Assembly: GCA_903632075.3 (NCBI GenBank)
Contig: CAHIKZ030001816.1
Location: 1-64,000 of the forward strand
DNA: 64,000 nt
Direction: 5' to 3'
DNA from: Acanthosepion pharaonis
Lineage: Eukaryota > Mollusca > Cephalopoda > Sepiida > Sepiidae
Below the pieces are notes generated by a model. It did no database searches, was not told the DNA's origin, and was given only the letters and a program-made list of their open reading frames with translations. Both the position numbers and the translations under genes were made by a program. Below are positions 21,868 through 35,078 of this stretch, in pieces (position 1 is the stretch's first letter; the number at the start of each line of letters is the position of its first letter).

Positions 21868-21872
21868 TATTA
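21868..21872 (+). repeat. Target-site duplication TATTA, left
   Basis: TATTA precedes the inner 5' LTR and recurs at 24943-24947, directly after the inner 3' LTR. Confidence 0.85.
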
Positions 21873-22128
21873 TGTTATGGTGAAACACACCTATTCTATA
21901 GTTAATTGACTCTCCCACCCTAAAATAAGTAGGAGTAGTAAGAGAAACGAGCGTCAGTCAATGTCAGACGACAGTAGTCAACAGTTAGTCGAATAGGACA
22001 GTAGTCAGCGACCACAAGATTACTCTGTGTAATACCTATTATATCAAGTTCCTAATGTTTTGTACGTTGAACTATTTAGGACTGATTTATACAAATACAA
22101 GCCTCCACTGCGAAATAACTCCACACCA
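21873..22128 (+). repeat. 5' LTR of the inner gypsy element
   Basis: The LTR runs from TGTTATGGTGAAACAC to CCACACCA (256 bp) and matches the LTR at 24705-24942. A solo copy is at 29085-29365. It is followed by ACTTTGGCGACGAGGATTC, which fits a primer-binding site starting TGGCGACGAGG. Confidence 0.85.
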
Positions 22129-22412
22129 ACTTTGGCGACGAGGATTCACACTCATACGGAGGAAGAAAAAATTCGCTCGCCACAATAACTTCGGCAACAA
22201 AATCTCGGATTCACACTAAAAAAAAAAAACAACTTGGCAAAGTTTTTCGCAAGCCAAAACGTCAATTTAGTGACAAAAAAATCTGCCGTATTCTCAACTG
22301 AGAAAATTAATTTTTTTTTTTCTCAATAATACAGTTTGCTCAAATAGGTCACAAATTGCAAATTTGTAGGACCCTCTACAGTATTTAGGCATTGTGTAAA
22401 CTTTTTGCAAAG

Positions 22413-23430
22413 ATGGAGGAATGCAAAAATATATTCCGGGAATTCTTTAAGTTCCAGTCGGAATAACAGATGACAATATTAGAGCAACAAAATACATTCC
22501 AGATGCAGCTACAGGAGGAAACTTTTAATAGACAAATGCAATTCCAACAAAAAATGGAACAGATGCATAGGGAGTTTCAAAACAAAATTCTGGAAATAAC
22601 TGAGAAAAGGAAAGAGAAAAATCTACAAAATGATTCTTTCCCAGAGAATACAATATGGAATTCAATTGAAATATTCACATACAGTCCAGATGAAGAGATA
22701 ACTTTTGAGGAGTATTATAAAAATATATGGACTTGTGGTCTGAAGGAAAGAAGGTTAGGCTTCTTTTAAGCAAATTAGGAACTGCTGAGCATAACAAATT
22801 GGTAAACTACATTTTACCAAAAAAACTAGCAAGTTGACATTTACCGAGGCGGTAAATATATTAAGTGAATTGTTTAGTAAAAAGACATCTCTGTTTCACA
22901 AGAGGTGGAAATGTTTGAATCTGATGAAAGATGATGAACAAGACTATATAACGTACACAGCCAATGTGAATAAGCATTGTGAAGAATTCAAGCTGGCAGA
23001 GTTAAGCGCAGACAATTTTAAGTGTTTGTTCAGGGGTTGGTATCGGAAAGAGACACAGAGTTGAGAAAATTAGTACTGACAAAATTGGAAATTGATCCAA
23101 GTATTACAGTACAGAAATTGGCAGAAGACAAGATATGTTAGCATAAAGAAAGATTAAAAAAAGATAGAACAGTCTAGCGTTTCGCATGTAAGGAAAATAC
23201 ACTACAAAGAAGAAAGTCAGTCTACCAAAAAAAGAATTCTAAAATTGCGGATTATCAAGCAAAAAAGTGAAATACCAGAGAAAAAAATAAACAAAAACTC
23301 CCGAAGCCATGTTTTGCTTGCGGTGAACTACACTGGTACAGATATTGCAATTTTAGGAATAAAAATATTTCAACTGTAAAAGAGTGGGTCATAAAAGCAC
23401 ACATTGCAGGTCAAAAAATAAAGACAATAA
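22413..23430 (+). pseudogene. Inner gypsy gag relic with zinc knuckles
   Basis: Reading starts at the ATG at 22413 (MEECKNIFREFF), meets a stop at about 22467 and continues from 22470 as a glutamine-rich coiled-coil-like segment (MQLQEETFNRQMQFQQKMEQM). Capsid-like sequence runs through 22834-23064. A zinc knuckle CFACGELHWYRYC (CX2CX3HX4C) lies near 23312-23350, and a degraded second one (NCKRVGHKSTHC) near 23370-23408. Gag would form the particle and bind RNA. Confidence 0.65.
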
Positions 23431-23499
23431 AATAAGAAAATTAAAGTCCAATGAGGTAAAAATGGAATAACTAGAAAATTTGTTACCATTGAAATAAGT

Positions 23500-24075
23500 A
23501 ATAAAAATATAAAAATACAACTTGACACTGGCTCAGATCTATCTATCATAAATTTGCATATGTGGAAGAAGTTGGGGAAACCAACTTTAATGAAGACAAA
23601 GAAAATCGCGAGGTCAGTGACGGGAGAAAAAATACAATTTATTGGGGAATTTGTTACAAACATCACATTAAATAAAAAAAACGCGAAACACTAAACTATT
23701 TGTCATAGAAAATACCACGAACTTACTTGATACAAATTGGATAACAGAATTCCAATTATGGGATCTACCGATAAATTCCTTCTGTTACAAGGTAGAAAGT
23801 TTAAACACCGAAGCCCAAAAATTAGTAAAGAAACTTAAGGAAACATTTCCTATTGTTTTTTTCTCCAGGGTTGGGAACGTGTACCAAGATGGAGGCAAAA
23901 TTCCAGCTAAAAGAAAACGCTCAGGTGGAATTCAAAAAGAAAAGGAATGTGCCATTTGCCTCAATTGAACAGATAGATAAAGAATTGGACAGATTAGAGA
24001 AAACCGGTGTACTTAAAAAAGTTGAGTATAGTTAATGGGCAACACCAACGGTATACGTGAAAAAAAAAGCCCCAG
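23500..24075 (+). pseudogene. Inner gypsy protease and start of reverse transcriptase
   Basis: IQLDTGSDLSII (23515-23550) is the aspartic protease active site. The RT entry segment, RNVPFASIEQIDKELDRLEK..GVLKKVEYS (about 23944-24033), reaches a stop where the gypsy family has SEWATP; WATPTVYVKKK continues directly after it. Then the RT palm is lost. The same entry segment is found in the minus-strand element at 47692-48018, so the two belong to one clade. Confidence 0.65.
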
Positions 24076-24084
24076 AAAGTAAAG

Positions 24085-24645
24085 ATGAAGCCAACACCAA
24101 GAAAAACTGGGGAGCGAGTTACCCGCAACCAAGGAAATGCAGTATTATTAAATGATTTAAGACAACTGAAGTCACCACAGAAAACGTTAAGAAGCACAAG
24201 ATCAACAAAAGGGAAGCTGGAGGCTGAACAAATAGAACCACAAGAAGAACCTACAGAAACTGTGACTCCATCATTAAGAAGCTCAAAGCAGAAGGTTGTT
24301 TCTGGTAACACTATGGAGGTACCAAAAAATAGAAAAGCGGATTGGCAATATGATGTACTTGGTGAAAGGCGAAAAATTCACGTGCAGATGGCACATTAAC
24401 CAGATCAGACGACGCTCTTCAGACGTGGTTGACAGCGGTCACGCAGAGGAAACGCCGATTGAGGTGATTTTCGATACATTTGATCTAACAAAGCCTGCAA
24501 CGATTTTACCTGAGGTACGCCGATCCAGGAGAAAAAGAAAGGCAACTGATCATTTAAAAGTGGATCCAAAACGTAGGAGATACGCTACAATGTTGCTAAA
24601 AAAAAAAATGAAGTTTTTTTTTTTTGTTTTTTCTCCATATCTCCT
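24085..24645 (+). pseudogene. Inner gypsy integrase C-terminal tail
   Basis: A basic frame at 24085-24399 carries a VLGER..H segment typical of the gypsy integrase C-terminal (GPY/F-like) region, and a +1 frame continues HINQIRRRSSD (about 24391-24425). The end is very basic (RRSRRKRKATD..KRRR), as in the tails of many integrases. The catalytic core is deleted. The tail lies right before the polypurine tract and 3' LTR, as expected. Confidence 0.55.
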
Positions 24646-24704
24646 GTAAAAAATAAATAAAGAAAACTGTTTTACTCCTACTGAGTAAAGTTTCAGGAGG
24701 GGGG

Positions 24705-24942
24705 TGTTATGGTGAAACACACCTATTCTATAGTTAATTGACTCTCCCACCAAATTTAAGTAGGAGTAGTAAGAGAATCGAGGGTCAGTCGATGTCAGAC
24801 GAATACGAAAGTAGTCAGCGACCACAACAAGATTACTCTGCGTAATACCTATTATATCAAGTTCCTAACGTTTTGTACATCGAACTATTTAGGACCGATT
24901 TAGTACAAATAAAAGCCTCCACTGCGAAATAACTCCACAACA
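24705..24942 (+). repeat. 3' LTR of the inner gypsy element
   Basis: It begins TGTTATGGTGAAACAC after a G-rich polypurine tract and ends CTCCACAACA. It is 18 bp shorter than the 5' LTR, because of a small indel near the GTCAG-rich section. TATTA follows. Confidence 0.85.
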
Positions 24943-25525
24943 TATTATGAGGCATGAAAATTACCAGTACATTTGTTGCCATTAGTAGTAACAAAACTAC
25001 AAAAATTAATAGAACAAGAACTTGAACATGTTCTCCCATGTTCTAGCAAGTGGGCATCACCCATTGTAGTTTTGAGGAAGACAGATGGTGATTTACATAT
25101 TTGTGGAGATTACAAAATAGGTGTAAATCACAAAGATTGTTCGGATTTATATCCTATACCGAATGTTGAAGTTGCATTACATGCACTGGCAGGAATGAGC
25201 GTTTTTACAAAAATAGATTTAAAAACGGCATACCACCAAATACTAATAGATGATAACTTCAAAGAAGTAACTACAATAAATACGCCAATAGGGTTACTAA
25301 AGATGGAAAAGGATGCCATATGGAATAAAAACCGCAAGCACCATATTTCAAAGGGCCATCAAACAGGTTTTAGAAAATATGAAAAATATCATTTGTTATC
25401 AAGACGATATATGCATAGGAGCTACTAATGAAAATGAATTAAAACTATATAACTCGTCACTGAGAATAACGTGGGAGGAGGACAAGCTTAGTGACTGACT
25501 AGTGCTAAACTTCTACTTAACATCG
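24943..25525 (+). pseudogene. Outer gypsy RT half plus 3' LTR remnant
   Basis: After the inner element, the host frame resumes with an RT entry (LIEQELEHVLPCSSKWASPIV, about 25003-25065), FTKIDLKTAYHQI (25203-25241) and, in a shifted frame, the catalytic box CYQDDI (about 25396-25413). At about 25438-25446 the sequence jumps into the LTR end. The RT makes element DNA; here the thumb, RNase H and integrase are gone. The joint occurs near a shared AACTATATAACTCG-like stretch. Confidence 0.7.
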
Positions 25526-25530
25526 GAAGG

Positions 25531-28500
25531 GAAACAACTCATGAATGATTTTTGAGTATTTTTGAGAAATTTGCTAGGAAATTCTTTCTAGAAAAGAAAA
25601 TATTCACAGGCTGTATTTCTTAAATGATGAAATACAGTTTAAACCAACACTTTTTCCTTATACCTAAACTATAATCATAAACTATAATTTTGTAAAGTGA
25701 AACTTTCATTGAAATAAGTTAGAAAATTTCAAAATTTTTATCTTAAATCATGAAAATACAAATGTTAACCAAAATCGTCACAATATATACAAAAACAAAG
25801 ACATGAATTTGCACTGACACTAAGAGAATAAGGTTTTAAAGTAAACAGTATTCTCTTACACTCCAGTCTTCTTCATGCATTTGTAGTTTCAGTAATGAGG
25901 ATTTAATATTGAATGCTTTATTCAATCAATAGTTGTAGATTGTTATAATTATGTCCATGCTAGAGATCTATCAATCATTTTAGTTAATTCCTCTTTGTGA
26001 TGCCACTTTTAATTCTTCCACTGAACTATGACTTTATATGACTTTCACTATCTTATACAAATAACTTGATACACTTAATGTTTTTATCCACAAAACTATT
26101 GCTTCATGGGACAATCAAATGGAATTTTGGTGCAGGAATTCTAATATCTGTCCTTTCCTAATCAAAAGTGTTCATTTCTATGCTAGGCATACTAAGACAA
26201 GAGCATAGCATGTGTGTTTATTCTTTTAAATGCTTTATTTTCTAATGTTAATCAATTTATTATTCTATCTTCCCTTTATACATAATCAGTAGTAGGAAAT
26301 AGACACTTTGCACAAAATACATAGTTCAGAGTTATGATCTCTGAAGAATTGTCTTCAAAGGAGAGAACTGCTTCTGAATATTGCTCAGATGTACGGACTG
26401 TAGAATTTCTAATTAATTCTAAGATGCCTTTGATAAAAGGCAGATAGACAGTGGTAGTTTTCTGACTATTATTTTCTACCTTCATATATTTACAGGGAAG
26501 CCACCACTTTTGAGTTTTGTTCAATGCTGTTGATATAATCAATAATATCAATAATTGATTATCTCTTTCTTCAAAGTGTATGCAACTGCAGTCAATTAAG
26601 AATAGATTTAAAGTTCTAAAACTACTCAATCTGATTGTCCTAGTGGACAAAAAAGTATATCTAGTTACATGGTGGTTAAGTTCAATCTCTGAGTCAGACA
26701 GTGAAAGACATATTTATATAAATACTTCAGTGATTCAGTAGCAAATAGCTTTGAAGTGATCTTATATGAGATGTCCCCAGGCATGAAAAATGCAATGAAA
26801 ACTGAAATATGGATTGAATAAAATTCCTAGATTACTATATACAACATCAGAAGAAAGCTGAAAGGTTGCAATTGTCAAAATGTTCTTATAACAACCAAGA
26901 TGATACTAGTTCAAATAAACCCATGTATAATAAATAAAAATTTATTTGTCAACTGTCAACAACAAAAACTACAAAATTTATCATTTCATAGAGAAGCACA
27001 GATTCATGTAGCCTAATATGCTTGTATTAGAGTAAGAATAAGGAAATGGTGACTGAGGGTTAAATACTAAATATTTTTTTATACCTGACACAAAACAAGA
27101 GATATCTGACTTACTGAATAAAATTTTCTGATTCACTCAAAATGCACAATCAAGATTTTTGCTTATTTTCTTATCTTCAATTATCTGAATATTAACTAGA
27201 CTCATTTTAATTTGGTTTTTGGAAAACCAGTTTCTTTAAAACCATTTTTTTCTTCCATAAATCATACAATTAATATTAATAATCAGACATGGGATAAGAT
27301 TTGACTGATGATCAACAAAATTTGTTTGGTTAGTGCCCAAACAAAATTCATATGAATTTTTTCAAAAATGTCCTTTTGTAATTATTTCGAATTTGATATT
27401 AATTTGAATGACACATTTCTTTTATGTATATTCCTTTATGTACCTCAAATTGTGAGAACAATGTATGACCATATTCATAATATTTTAACTTTTTTTTAAT
27501 TTGCAAATATGTTGCAATAATAAAACAAAGACAAAGTCTAAAAAAAGAATCCATAGCTAAAGAAGAAAATATTCATTATTTCACCATAGAAATTTTATAT
27601 TCCATCATTTCAATATAATTTTTTTTCAAACCCAAGTCCTGTGAATCAATTTATTTTGGGTTGAAGGACACAAATTAACTTAGCAATAGAAAGAAATGCT
27701 TGGGAAACTTGGACAGAAGGACCTTTGGGTATAGGTGGGTCTCTGGCAGAAAGGTGGAAGAAGATATTTAAATTCAACATTATAAACACTTACTAAAAAA
27801 TACCTGAGTGACAGTCAATTGAATTTTACCAATTTTAAAACTCTGGGGATACTTAGCACATTAATAAGAAAAAGCAAAGTCATGATCATTAATAGTCAGT
27901 CATATTTATATAAATCTATGATGCCTAATAGTATATAATGGTAATTGTAAATGTGCAAAATTAATTCAAATATGAACAGTGAACAACATAATCTAATATA
28001 TATTTACTAGAAAATTCTTCCAAAACGCAATTTCAGTAATTTCACATTAATACCTATTATAACAAAAATTTTAATGATGCTAGCCTGTTTCATTTTGATA
28101 CCACCCAATTATTTTAAATTGAATCTGGTAAGGTTACTCTTTTGTTTTTCAACACATTATTTTCAAGAAAATTCAAGACAGATCTTACAAGTATTATCAT
28201 TCTATATATATATTGGTAACTACTGTGTACAAGTGATGTTTCTAATATACTAAATGGGTCTTTCAAATCTTTGCTCAAACCAATTTGATTTTATTGTTTT
28301 TTTAGCAGACTTTTTTAGGTAAAAAGTGTAATTTCTTTAACATTATCCAGGGTAAAGTTTCAAAATAACAATATTTATGTTTATGTAAGAATTTTTCAAA
28401 TGCAGAATTATCATTATTCATACCAACATGCTCATCTAAATTGTTATGCTCACAATGTTTTAGCCATTGTATTCTTGCCTATAAATTCATATAGTTAATC

Positions 28501-29079
28501 CTTTTTTTAATGTAACTCCTGATTAAAAAATATTAAGTACAGGGGGAGTAACTCTTCTCCCCCCAAATTACATTGTCTCCTTAATCAGCATAAACAATTT
28601 CACTATAGCTTTTTCAATCAATTTTTAAACTACAACACATGAAATTTTAAAAAGTAATTACAAAAGAATTATATCTATATAATAAAGATTTTCGTTCAGT
28701 ACATATCCGCTGAAAGAAAAAATTTAAAAAAATAAAGACTGAGCTAATGTTTTATTATTCATAATTTCTAAACCAAATTTAGGATATCATTTTTGTATTT
28801 ATAAATACTAAGTTCTATGCTGGCAAACTTCTTTAAAATCATATTAGAGGCCTTTACTAAGTTTTCAAGAAAAATAAGGCTCAGTATGAAATATATAAAG
28901 ATGATTGCTTGAAGAAAACCAAATTTACTGATTTATAATATAGGGTTGGATGTTAGGTCCAGAGAATATGGCAACAGTCAATGCACAACTGTACATTGAA
29001 AATTTGGACACTTTTAACATTCCGTCAATCAAAAATAGGTTTTATGATAACAAAGTCATTTTTCAGGATGATAATGTAG
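25531..29079. other. AT-rich intergenic DNA
   Basis: About 3.5 kb with no convincing gene. A 124-codon minus-strand frame (26276-26650) is not recognised and its context gives no support. A short hairpin, GGGGGAG...TCTCCCCCC, lies near 28542-28564. A possible SINE-body remnant is near 28455. Confidence 0.5.
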
Positions 29080-29370
29080 AGTGTTGTTATAGTGGAACAC
29101 ATCTATTCTATAGTTAATAGACTCTCCCATCTATAATAAGTAGGAGTAGTAAGAGTAACAAGTCAGTTGCTGAGTCGCTCAGTGGGTCGGTCAGTCAGTC
29201 GATGCCAGATGACCGTTAGTCGGATACTAAAGTATCAGCGACCACAACTAGATTACTCTGTGTCATACCTATTATATGAAGTTCCTAACGTTTTGAACGT
29301 CGAACCTATTTTAGGACCAACTTAGTACAAATACAAGCTTCCACTGTGAAAATCACTCCATAACAAGTGT
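29080..29370 (+). repeat. Solo LTR of the inner gypsy family with AGTGT duplication
   Basis: The LTR spans 29085-29365 (TGTTATAGTGGAACAC to CCATAACA) and aligns along its length with the LTRs at 21873 and 24705. AGTGT is present at 29080-29084 and 29366-29370. A solo LTR is the normal outcome of recombination between the two LTRs of one element. It has an extra GTCAGTCAG-rich section and more substitutions than the paired LTRs. Confidence 0.85.
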
Positions 29371-30590
29371 TGAAGTATTTTTTTTCAATAAAAGCATATA
29401 ATGACATGGCCATTTCAATAGAGGAATTTTTTAAATGGCACCATGCTGCAAAGTTGATTTGTCAATCACACTTCAATAAAATTTGACCCATTATTCAAAG
29501 AAAGCCCAACAAAAAGTAACAATTTTTTTTATAAATCCATAACTAGATTTTATTTATTTTTTATTTGATCTGGAAATTTTTTTTTTTTAATTTGTGTCAC
29601 GTTTGTTTATCTACTATAAAGTAAAAATTCTGGATGAATATCGTTCAAATGGAGTGATGTCAATTTTTGCCAGTGATTTTATATACATATATGTACATAC
29701 ATGCAAACAAGGATTTTGGGCTTATGGAGTTCTTGTTAAATAATTTAATTATGTCAGATCCACATTTAACATTGCTGATAATCTCTGAATTTAAAAAAAA
29801 ATGCAAAAGCATAATAGAGGAAAAAAATCTGCATATTTGTATTGATTAGTTCCATATTGCAATACAATATTCACTCTCTTAGGAATTCAATATTATCTAA
29901 GATCAAAGTATTTTTGCTAACTTACCTGAACTCACCCAAAATTATTTATCCCAAAGTACTAGAAAATTAAACTATAATGTGCAAATCAGTAATGCAAAAG
30001 ATTTTAAATGTAAGTTAAAACATCTAATAATAGCCATTTACAAGGTGATATTGAAAAAATCTTTACCTAATCCAGTTCCTAAGATCTGACCAAACATCAG
30101 AATTTGGAGTTGAGGGAACCTTTCTTGCTTAAGCCAAGAATTTTTCAGCACCCATTTTTACTACTGTTCAAATTTTTTTTTATGCTAGCTTAAAGTATTT
30201 ATGTCTACAACAGCTGCATCATCTTATAATAACAAGCATATTTTGCATAAAAAGATATGATAAGATCACCCTGTATATAGCTTTCAATAATTCATATAAC
30301 ATCTACAATATAAGCAGAGATGATTGAATTAAGTATATTAACAATGTGAACATCAGAGAAACAGTAGCTATACATAACCAATAGCCAGTATTAAGAACAA
30401 GTGCATTGCATTCTGTTTTCCATGGCCTCTTTATTATAACAATTCCAGCTTTAATGTTGCTAATTACTGCATGACCAAATAAATTTTTTTAAAAAATTAA
30501 CATTTAAAATTTATAATTCACTAAATCTAATCCAACCATAAACTCTAATATTTTTAATTATATTCTTATAAGAATAATATTAAAAAAATG

Positions 30591-30630
<40 letters not shown>

Positions 30631-33600
30631 CTGCAAGCAATAACATAAACACTGAAATCAAGTTAAGGATCATTTATTCCTTTTTATATAAGTTCTAGAA
30701 AGAAAACAGTTTTTAAATAGAATGCATTCTGATCAAATGATTTGGTCTGTGACTTAATTTAACTTGTATTAAAGAAAATCTAAATGGTTACAGAAATATT
30801 TCTACTGTTAAATTTCTCACCAGTCAGTAGAAATTATCTTTCCATGTTTATATTAAAAAAAAATGTTTCTTATTTTAAAAGTTTCAAATTCTACACAAGG
30901 GAGAGAATTCAAAATTCTCTCAATTCAACCAATATAGTCACGATACAATACCTACTGAATAAGCACTTGAAAATTCTGTTTCATGTTAGCTATGGAGAAC
31001 AGTCTAATTTGTAATCAGAACAAATGTCCACTAAGTATCTATAAAATCTGAAATATTCCACATTAACATGAATATCTAAACCAAGTAAGTATTCCATGTA
31101 ATGTATTATATACATTTATCAACAAACTTATAAAGTAGATTGTTGTAAATTCTATAATACTATACAAAGCTAACATGAGTAATAGTTGCCAGCTAATACA
31201 AGTGGCTGTTATAAAACACCAGTTTTTACTAATGCAGGCACTCCCAAATTACTGATTATCATCTGATTACTAATTTCCTTAGGACCCCACCTCCAATGCC
31301 ACTATCCTCTCTATCTACCAATCCATCAATCTAGTCTGCCTATCTACCCTCAAAGACTTACACCTTGTTGGTTTCTTCAAGTTAATGGTCAGCTTGAAGT
31401 GTCAACTGCCTTGTTTAATGATCAGAATGATTACCACTTGACTGATGACTGATTTTCACCCAACATGGAATTATTTTCTGCATAGCAGATTAAGCAACAG
31501 AAGAAAGAAAAGATAAAATGCTGAATCAAATATAAAACTGGTGGATAACAAACAGTAAAAACGTAACTGGAGTTGATACGTTTGGTCAGTTTATTACTTT
31601 TATTTCTTTCATACATAAAATACAATTTTGTTGATTTATTATTGATACTGTTTTATACTACACAATCCAAAAAAGTTGTAGATGTAAATGTGCAGTTGTT
31701 GCTATTCTGCTTTCAACCAAACTTGTATAAGCAGTTCTGAAAAAAAATTACTTTTGAAGGAAAAAAAATATTCCACTTCTTGAATGAGTACACTCTTTAA
31801 AAAATTATGAATTTTACACTATTTTTCAGCATGAATTTTAAAATGTAAATATTCTAAATGGTGTAATAAATTTGGTAAAGACATTTACTCTGAGCATCTA
31901 TAACACAATTTCATAAAAGCTCAGAAAAAAATCTATTCTTATCTAATTATTTTACTTTAAAAACCTTGGCAGGAAGATCATGAACTAAATTCACTTAACA
32001 GATAATTAAATGACTCTGACTCAGTAAGGTTCACCAGCTAAATAAGAGTGTCATTTATGGACCAATACCTAAAATATTAGCCACCATCTATCTACCTGAT
32101 ACCCATCTATCTACCTGATACCCATTAGAGTTAGTTCTTTATAAAAATGTAAAATAACAAACTCCTAGGTTCAATATTTTTGTGTCTTATTAATGAAGCT
32201 TATTACCACACTTTTACCTAATTTTCAATTGTGGTCTCAAAGGAGATTACAATTATCAAAGGAGATTACAATTATATTCTTTAAAGCAACTTTATAAAAA
32301 ATAAATTATATGATTTTGTGCGTGAGTCATTGGCTAATTTTTAAAAAATAATGAAGAAATAAAGACTTGAGCAACTATAACAATTAAGCTCACAAAAGAC
32401 AGACATGATATTAAAACTAACCTAATAAAAGAAAAGAAAATAAAAATCAGTAAATTATTTTAATGTAAGTTTAAAGTTTCCCACAAAGATAAATTCAAAT
32501 GAAATCAGATCACAGTAGAAAATTGAGTTACCTCTCTTCACTTATAGCAAATCATTATTTCTTGTATTTAATTTCTTAAACTAAGAGAAAATGATCTCTA
32601 ACAAGTTTAAATTAGTAACAAAAACTTAAAATGTCAAGTTTATTAAAATGAGTTTAAAATATGAGAATCTTGCAATTGCAATAAAAAACATCAATCTTTT
32701 ATAAAAAAACAAAAGTATACTTACCAATAACCAAAAGAGCACAATTTAAGCACTTGATATAACTATAAAGTCTAATTTTCAAGTAATTACCAACAAAATA
32801 TTGTACCCAATTTGTTCAAAAAAAAAGATATAGTCCAATGATTTACATAGCCAAGCAAATCTTTCTTTTGTTTTATAGCTTGAAACCAAAGCCGAACAAA
32901 AATATTTTTCAAAGTATTTGTAAAATCTGGAATTACCAAGAAGGAAAACAAATCATTGAATGATAATAACTTTTTTGTGTAGTTGACTAAAGGTTCCAGT
33001 TATCAATTTTCACTTATTTTGCAGAAGATTACTTTTACAATGGGAAAACAGTATGAGTTACAAAATAATAATTTAATGCTGTACAAATGTATTGGCTATA
33101 ATAAGCTAATTAAGGTACTTCAGTTTTGTTCAATCAAGAAGGTAAATAAAATGTCATCAAGTGTGAAGTATGATTCTGTATTATCCCAGGGAAAATACTA
33201 ATATTAGCTTTCAGTGACTGGATAAACAGCTCAGTTGAAGAAGACAATAATTTAAAAAGAATAATGAAATAAAAAAATAGAAAAAGTTTGAAACAGTTGG
33301 GAAAAAAAGTAGCAGTAAGAATTAGAAAGAGAACAGAAAACCAAAGCCATAAGAATAAAAGAAAAGAGAGAGAGAGAGAGAGAATTAAAAGAAAAGTGGA
33401 AGAAAAAATGAGACAAGGAAAACATAAAAAAGATGTAAAAATAAGAAAAAAGAAACAGAAACTCAAGATGGGAATGTTGTAACATTCCTGACATATTAAT
33501 ACAGTTCTTCCTTTGTTGGGCAACAATCCTTATACGCAGTACTTGTTGAAATAATGATAAATTATACACACACAAGAAATATGTTTACTGTTTACAAATG

Positions 33601-34779
33601 TTTATATGTATGTGTTCATGTATATAGAAATATTTAACTGAAAATAAATTTATATATATGTACATAAATATGAAGAGAAGTTTTTATATGTAGAAACATA
33701 TGTAAAGATATTATATATACAAGTATATTGCAAGTAAAGAACAAAATATAAATGATGATAAATACAGAGATGTGCAGAGGACAAGAATCAGTGATCAAAG
33801 AAGTCATGAGCTTCTTACACTAAAGATATTCAAAACATTAATATGGTAAATTTTACAAGTACAAGATGTTCTGTTTGCAAGTAAAGTACTAATTCAAAAA
33901 CAGTATCAGTAAAATAGTAAAAAAATCAAAAGATAATTCAGAAACTCAGAACTACCAATGTCCTTAAAAATTTGCAACTGATCTAATTCAGTAAAACCAT
34001 TTTATTAAGATACAGTATTCACTTTTATACACTATGTCAGCTTTTATTATGTAAGTCAATGGTTTCATAATAAAATTGGTTAAAAGTTTCTTGATAGATT
34101 TATACTTTGTGAGTTTCAGCCTACATCTATCTTTATTTAAAACATATTATAATTTCTTTTTAGAGTATCAGATTTTATTATACAAACTACATAAATGCAA
34201 ATTTTTAATTTATAAATAACCTCCCTCCCAAATATAAGCTACTTAAACCTATATTTGATTAACACGATTATATTTAAATATTAATATTGATCCCTTGACT
34301 TTATGTAATCTTTATCAGTCTATCATGCATTGATTTTGCTAACTTTTCTATTGTTTTGATTTGCAGTGGTTTGTATTGCTTCCCAGAGGTCTTTGCTTGA
34401 ATATTTTCATTCTAGTAATGATGAAGTACTTTTTTCCTGGAGAACATTTTAATTTAGTAGTTTTGAAAGCTTTGTTTTAATTTTAAGGATAATAGTCAGC
34501 TTTGCAAAATCTAAAGGAACATTTGGTTGGTTGATATTGGAAAAACAAACTTGCATAATAAAATCTGAAATAGTGTATATGACTAGTATATAAGAAGACA
34601 TGTTCTACATGAGAAAATAACACACAAAAACAACTGAGAGCATTGACTTTTCTTTAAGAGATGAAAACAAAAGGAAAAAATAATTAGGTCACTGTAGAAA
34701 ATATACCAAAATGGATATAATAAGTTATAAGATTTTATTTCCAGTTTCAACATATTCAGAGTTTGCAATAGGGGGCATT
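29371..34779. other. AT-rich intergenic DNA with simple repeats
   Basis: About 5.4 kb without a supportable gene. It contains (TA)n at about 30596-30624, a duplicated 20-bp CCATCTATCTACCTGATACC unit at 32086-32125, a duplicated 19-bp CAAAGGAGATTACAATTAT unit at about 32237-32274, and (GA)n at 33364-33383 inside a purine-rich tract. Confidence 0.5.
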
Positions 34780-34828
34780 GTAGTGAGTGTGAAATAATAA
34801 TTCCCTTCACATTTGGAGAACTGCAGAA

Positions 34829-35010
34829 AAGAACAGAAAGAAATTTGTGAACCTATGTGAAATTTTCTTTGGACCAATGCAAACCTTCCCTTTACAGAAA
34901 TTGACTGGTGAGCTGAGAAGTAGGAAAGGAATTTGCAAGCCTATGTGAAATTGTTTGGGGCCAATGAAAACCTAGCTTTCACAGAAAAAAAAATAGTGAG
35001 ACTATATAAA
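34829..35010 (+). repeat. Imperfect 88-bp direct duplication with CCAAT and TATA motifs
   Basis: Two similar units start at about 34841 and 34929. Each has an 'ATTTG..A.CCTATGTGAAATT' block, a CCAAT (about 34874 and 34962) and a '..ACAGAAA' end. ACTATATAAAATTCC follows at about 35000-35014. The arrangement is promoter- or LTR-like. No second LTR or target duplication was found. Confidence 0.35.
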
Positions 35011-35078
35011 ATTCCTCTTGCTATAAAATGAGAAAAATTAAATTAATAAGAGAAGAGTGTCAGAAGTCTTGTTAAAGT

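Larger units (their letters stand above)
21873..24942 (+). mobile_element. Inner Ty3/gypsy element, internally deleted
   Basis: Two LTRs (21873-22128 and 24705-24942) flank gag, protease, the first part of RT and the C-terminal tail of integrase. Most of RT, RNase H and the integrase core are absent, with a junction near 24075-24090. A purine-rich tract (AGGAGGGGGG, about 24695-24704) precedes the 3' LTR. The 5-bp duplication TATTA is exact. The element is the younger of the nested pair. It could only have moved with enzymes from another copy. Confidence 0.85.
20515..25525 (+). mobile_element. Outer Ty3/gypsy-like LTR element, interrupted and deleted
   Basis: Going 5' to 3': LTR (20515-20649), gag (20650-21420), protease (21510-21790), a second gypsy element inserted at 21873-24942, RT N-terminal half (24948-25438), then a jump straight into the 3' LTR end (25446-25525). 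The right part of RT, RNase H and integrase are missing. GAAGG flanks both ends. Removing the inner element and one TATTA restores a continuous host frame across the split. Confidence 0.65.

Noticed and set aside
26276..26650. 124-codon minus-strand ORF as a host gene
   Set aside because: No recognisable domain, AT-rich surroundings and no splice or promoter support.
33288..33482. Lys/Arg-rich 64-codon ORF
   Set aside because: It comes from a purine-rich simple tract with (GA)n. The composition explains it.
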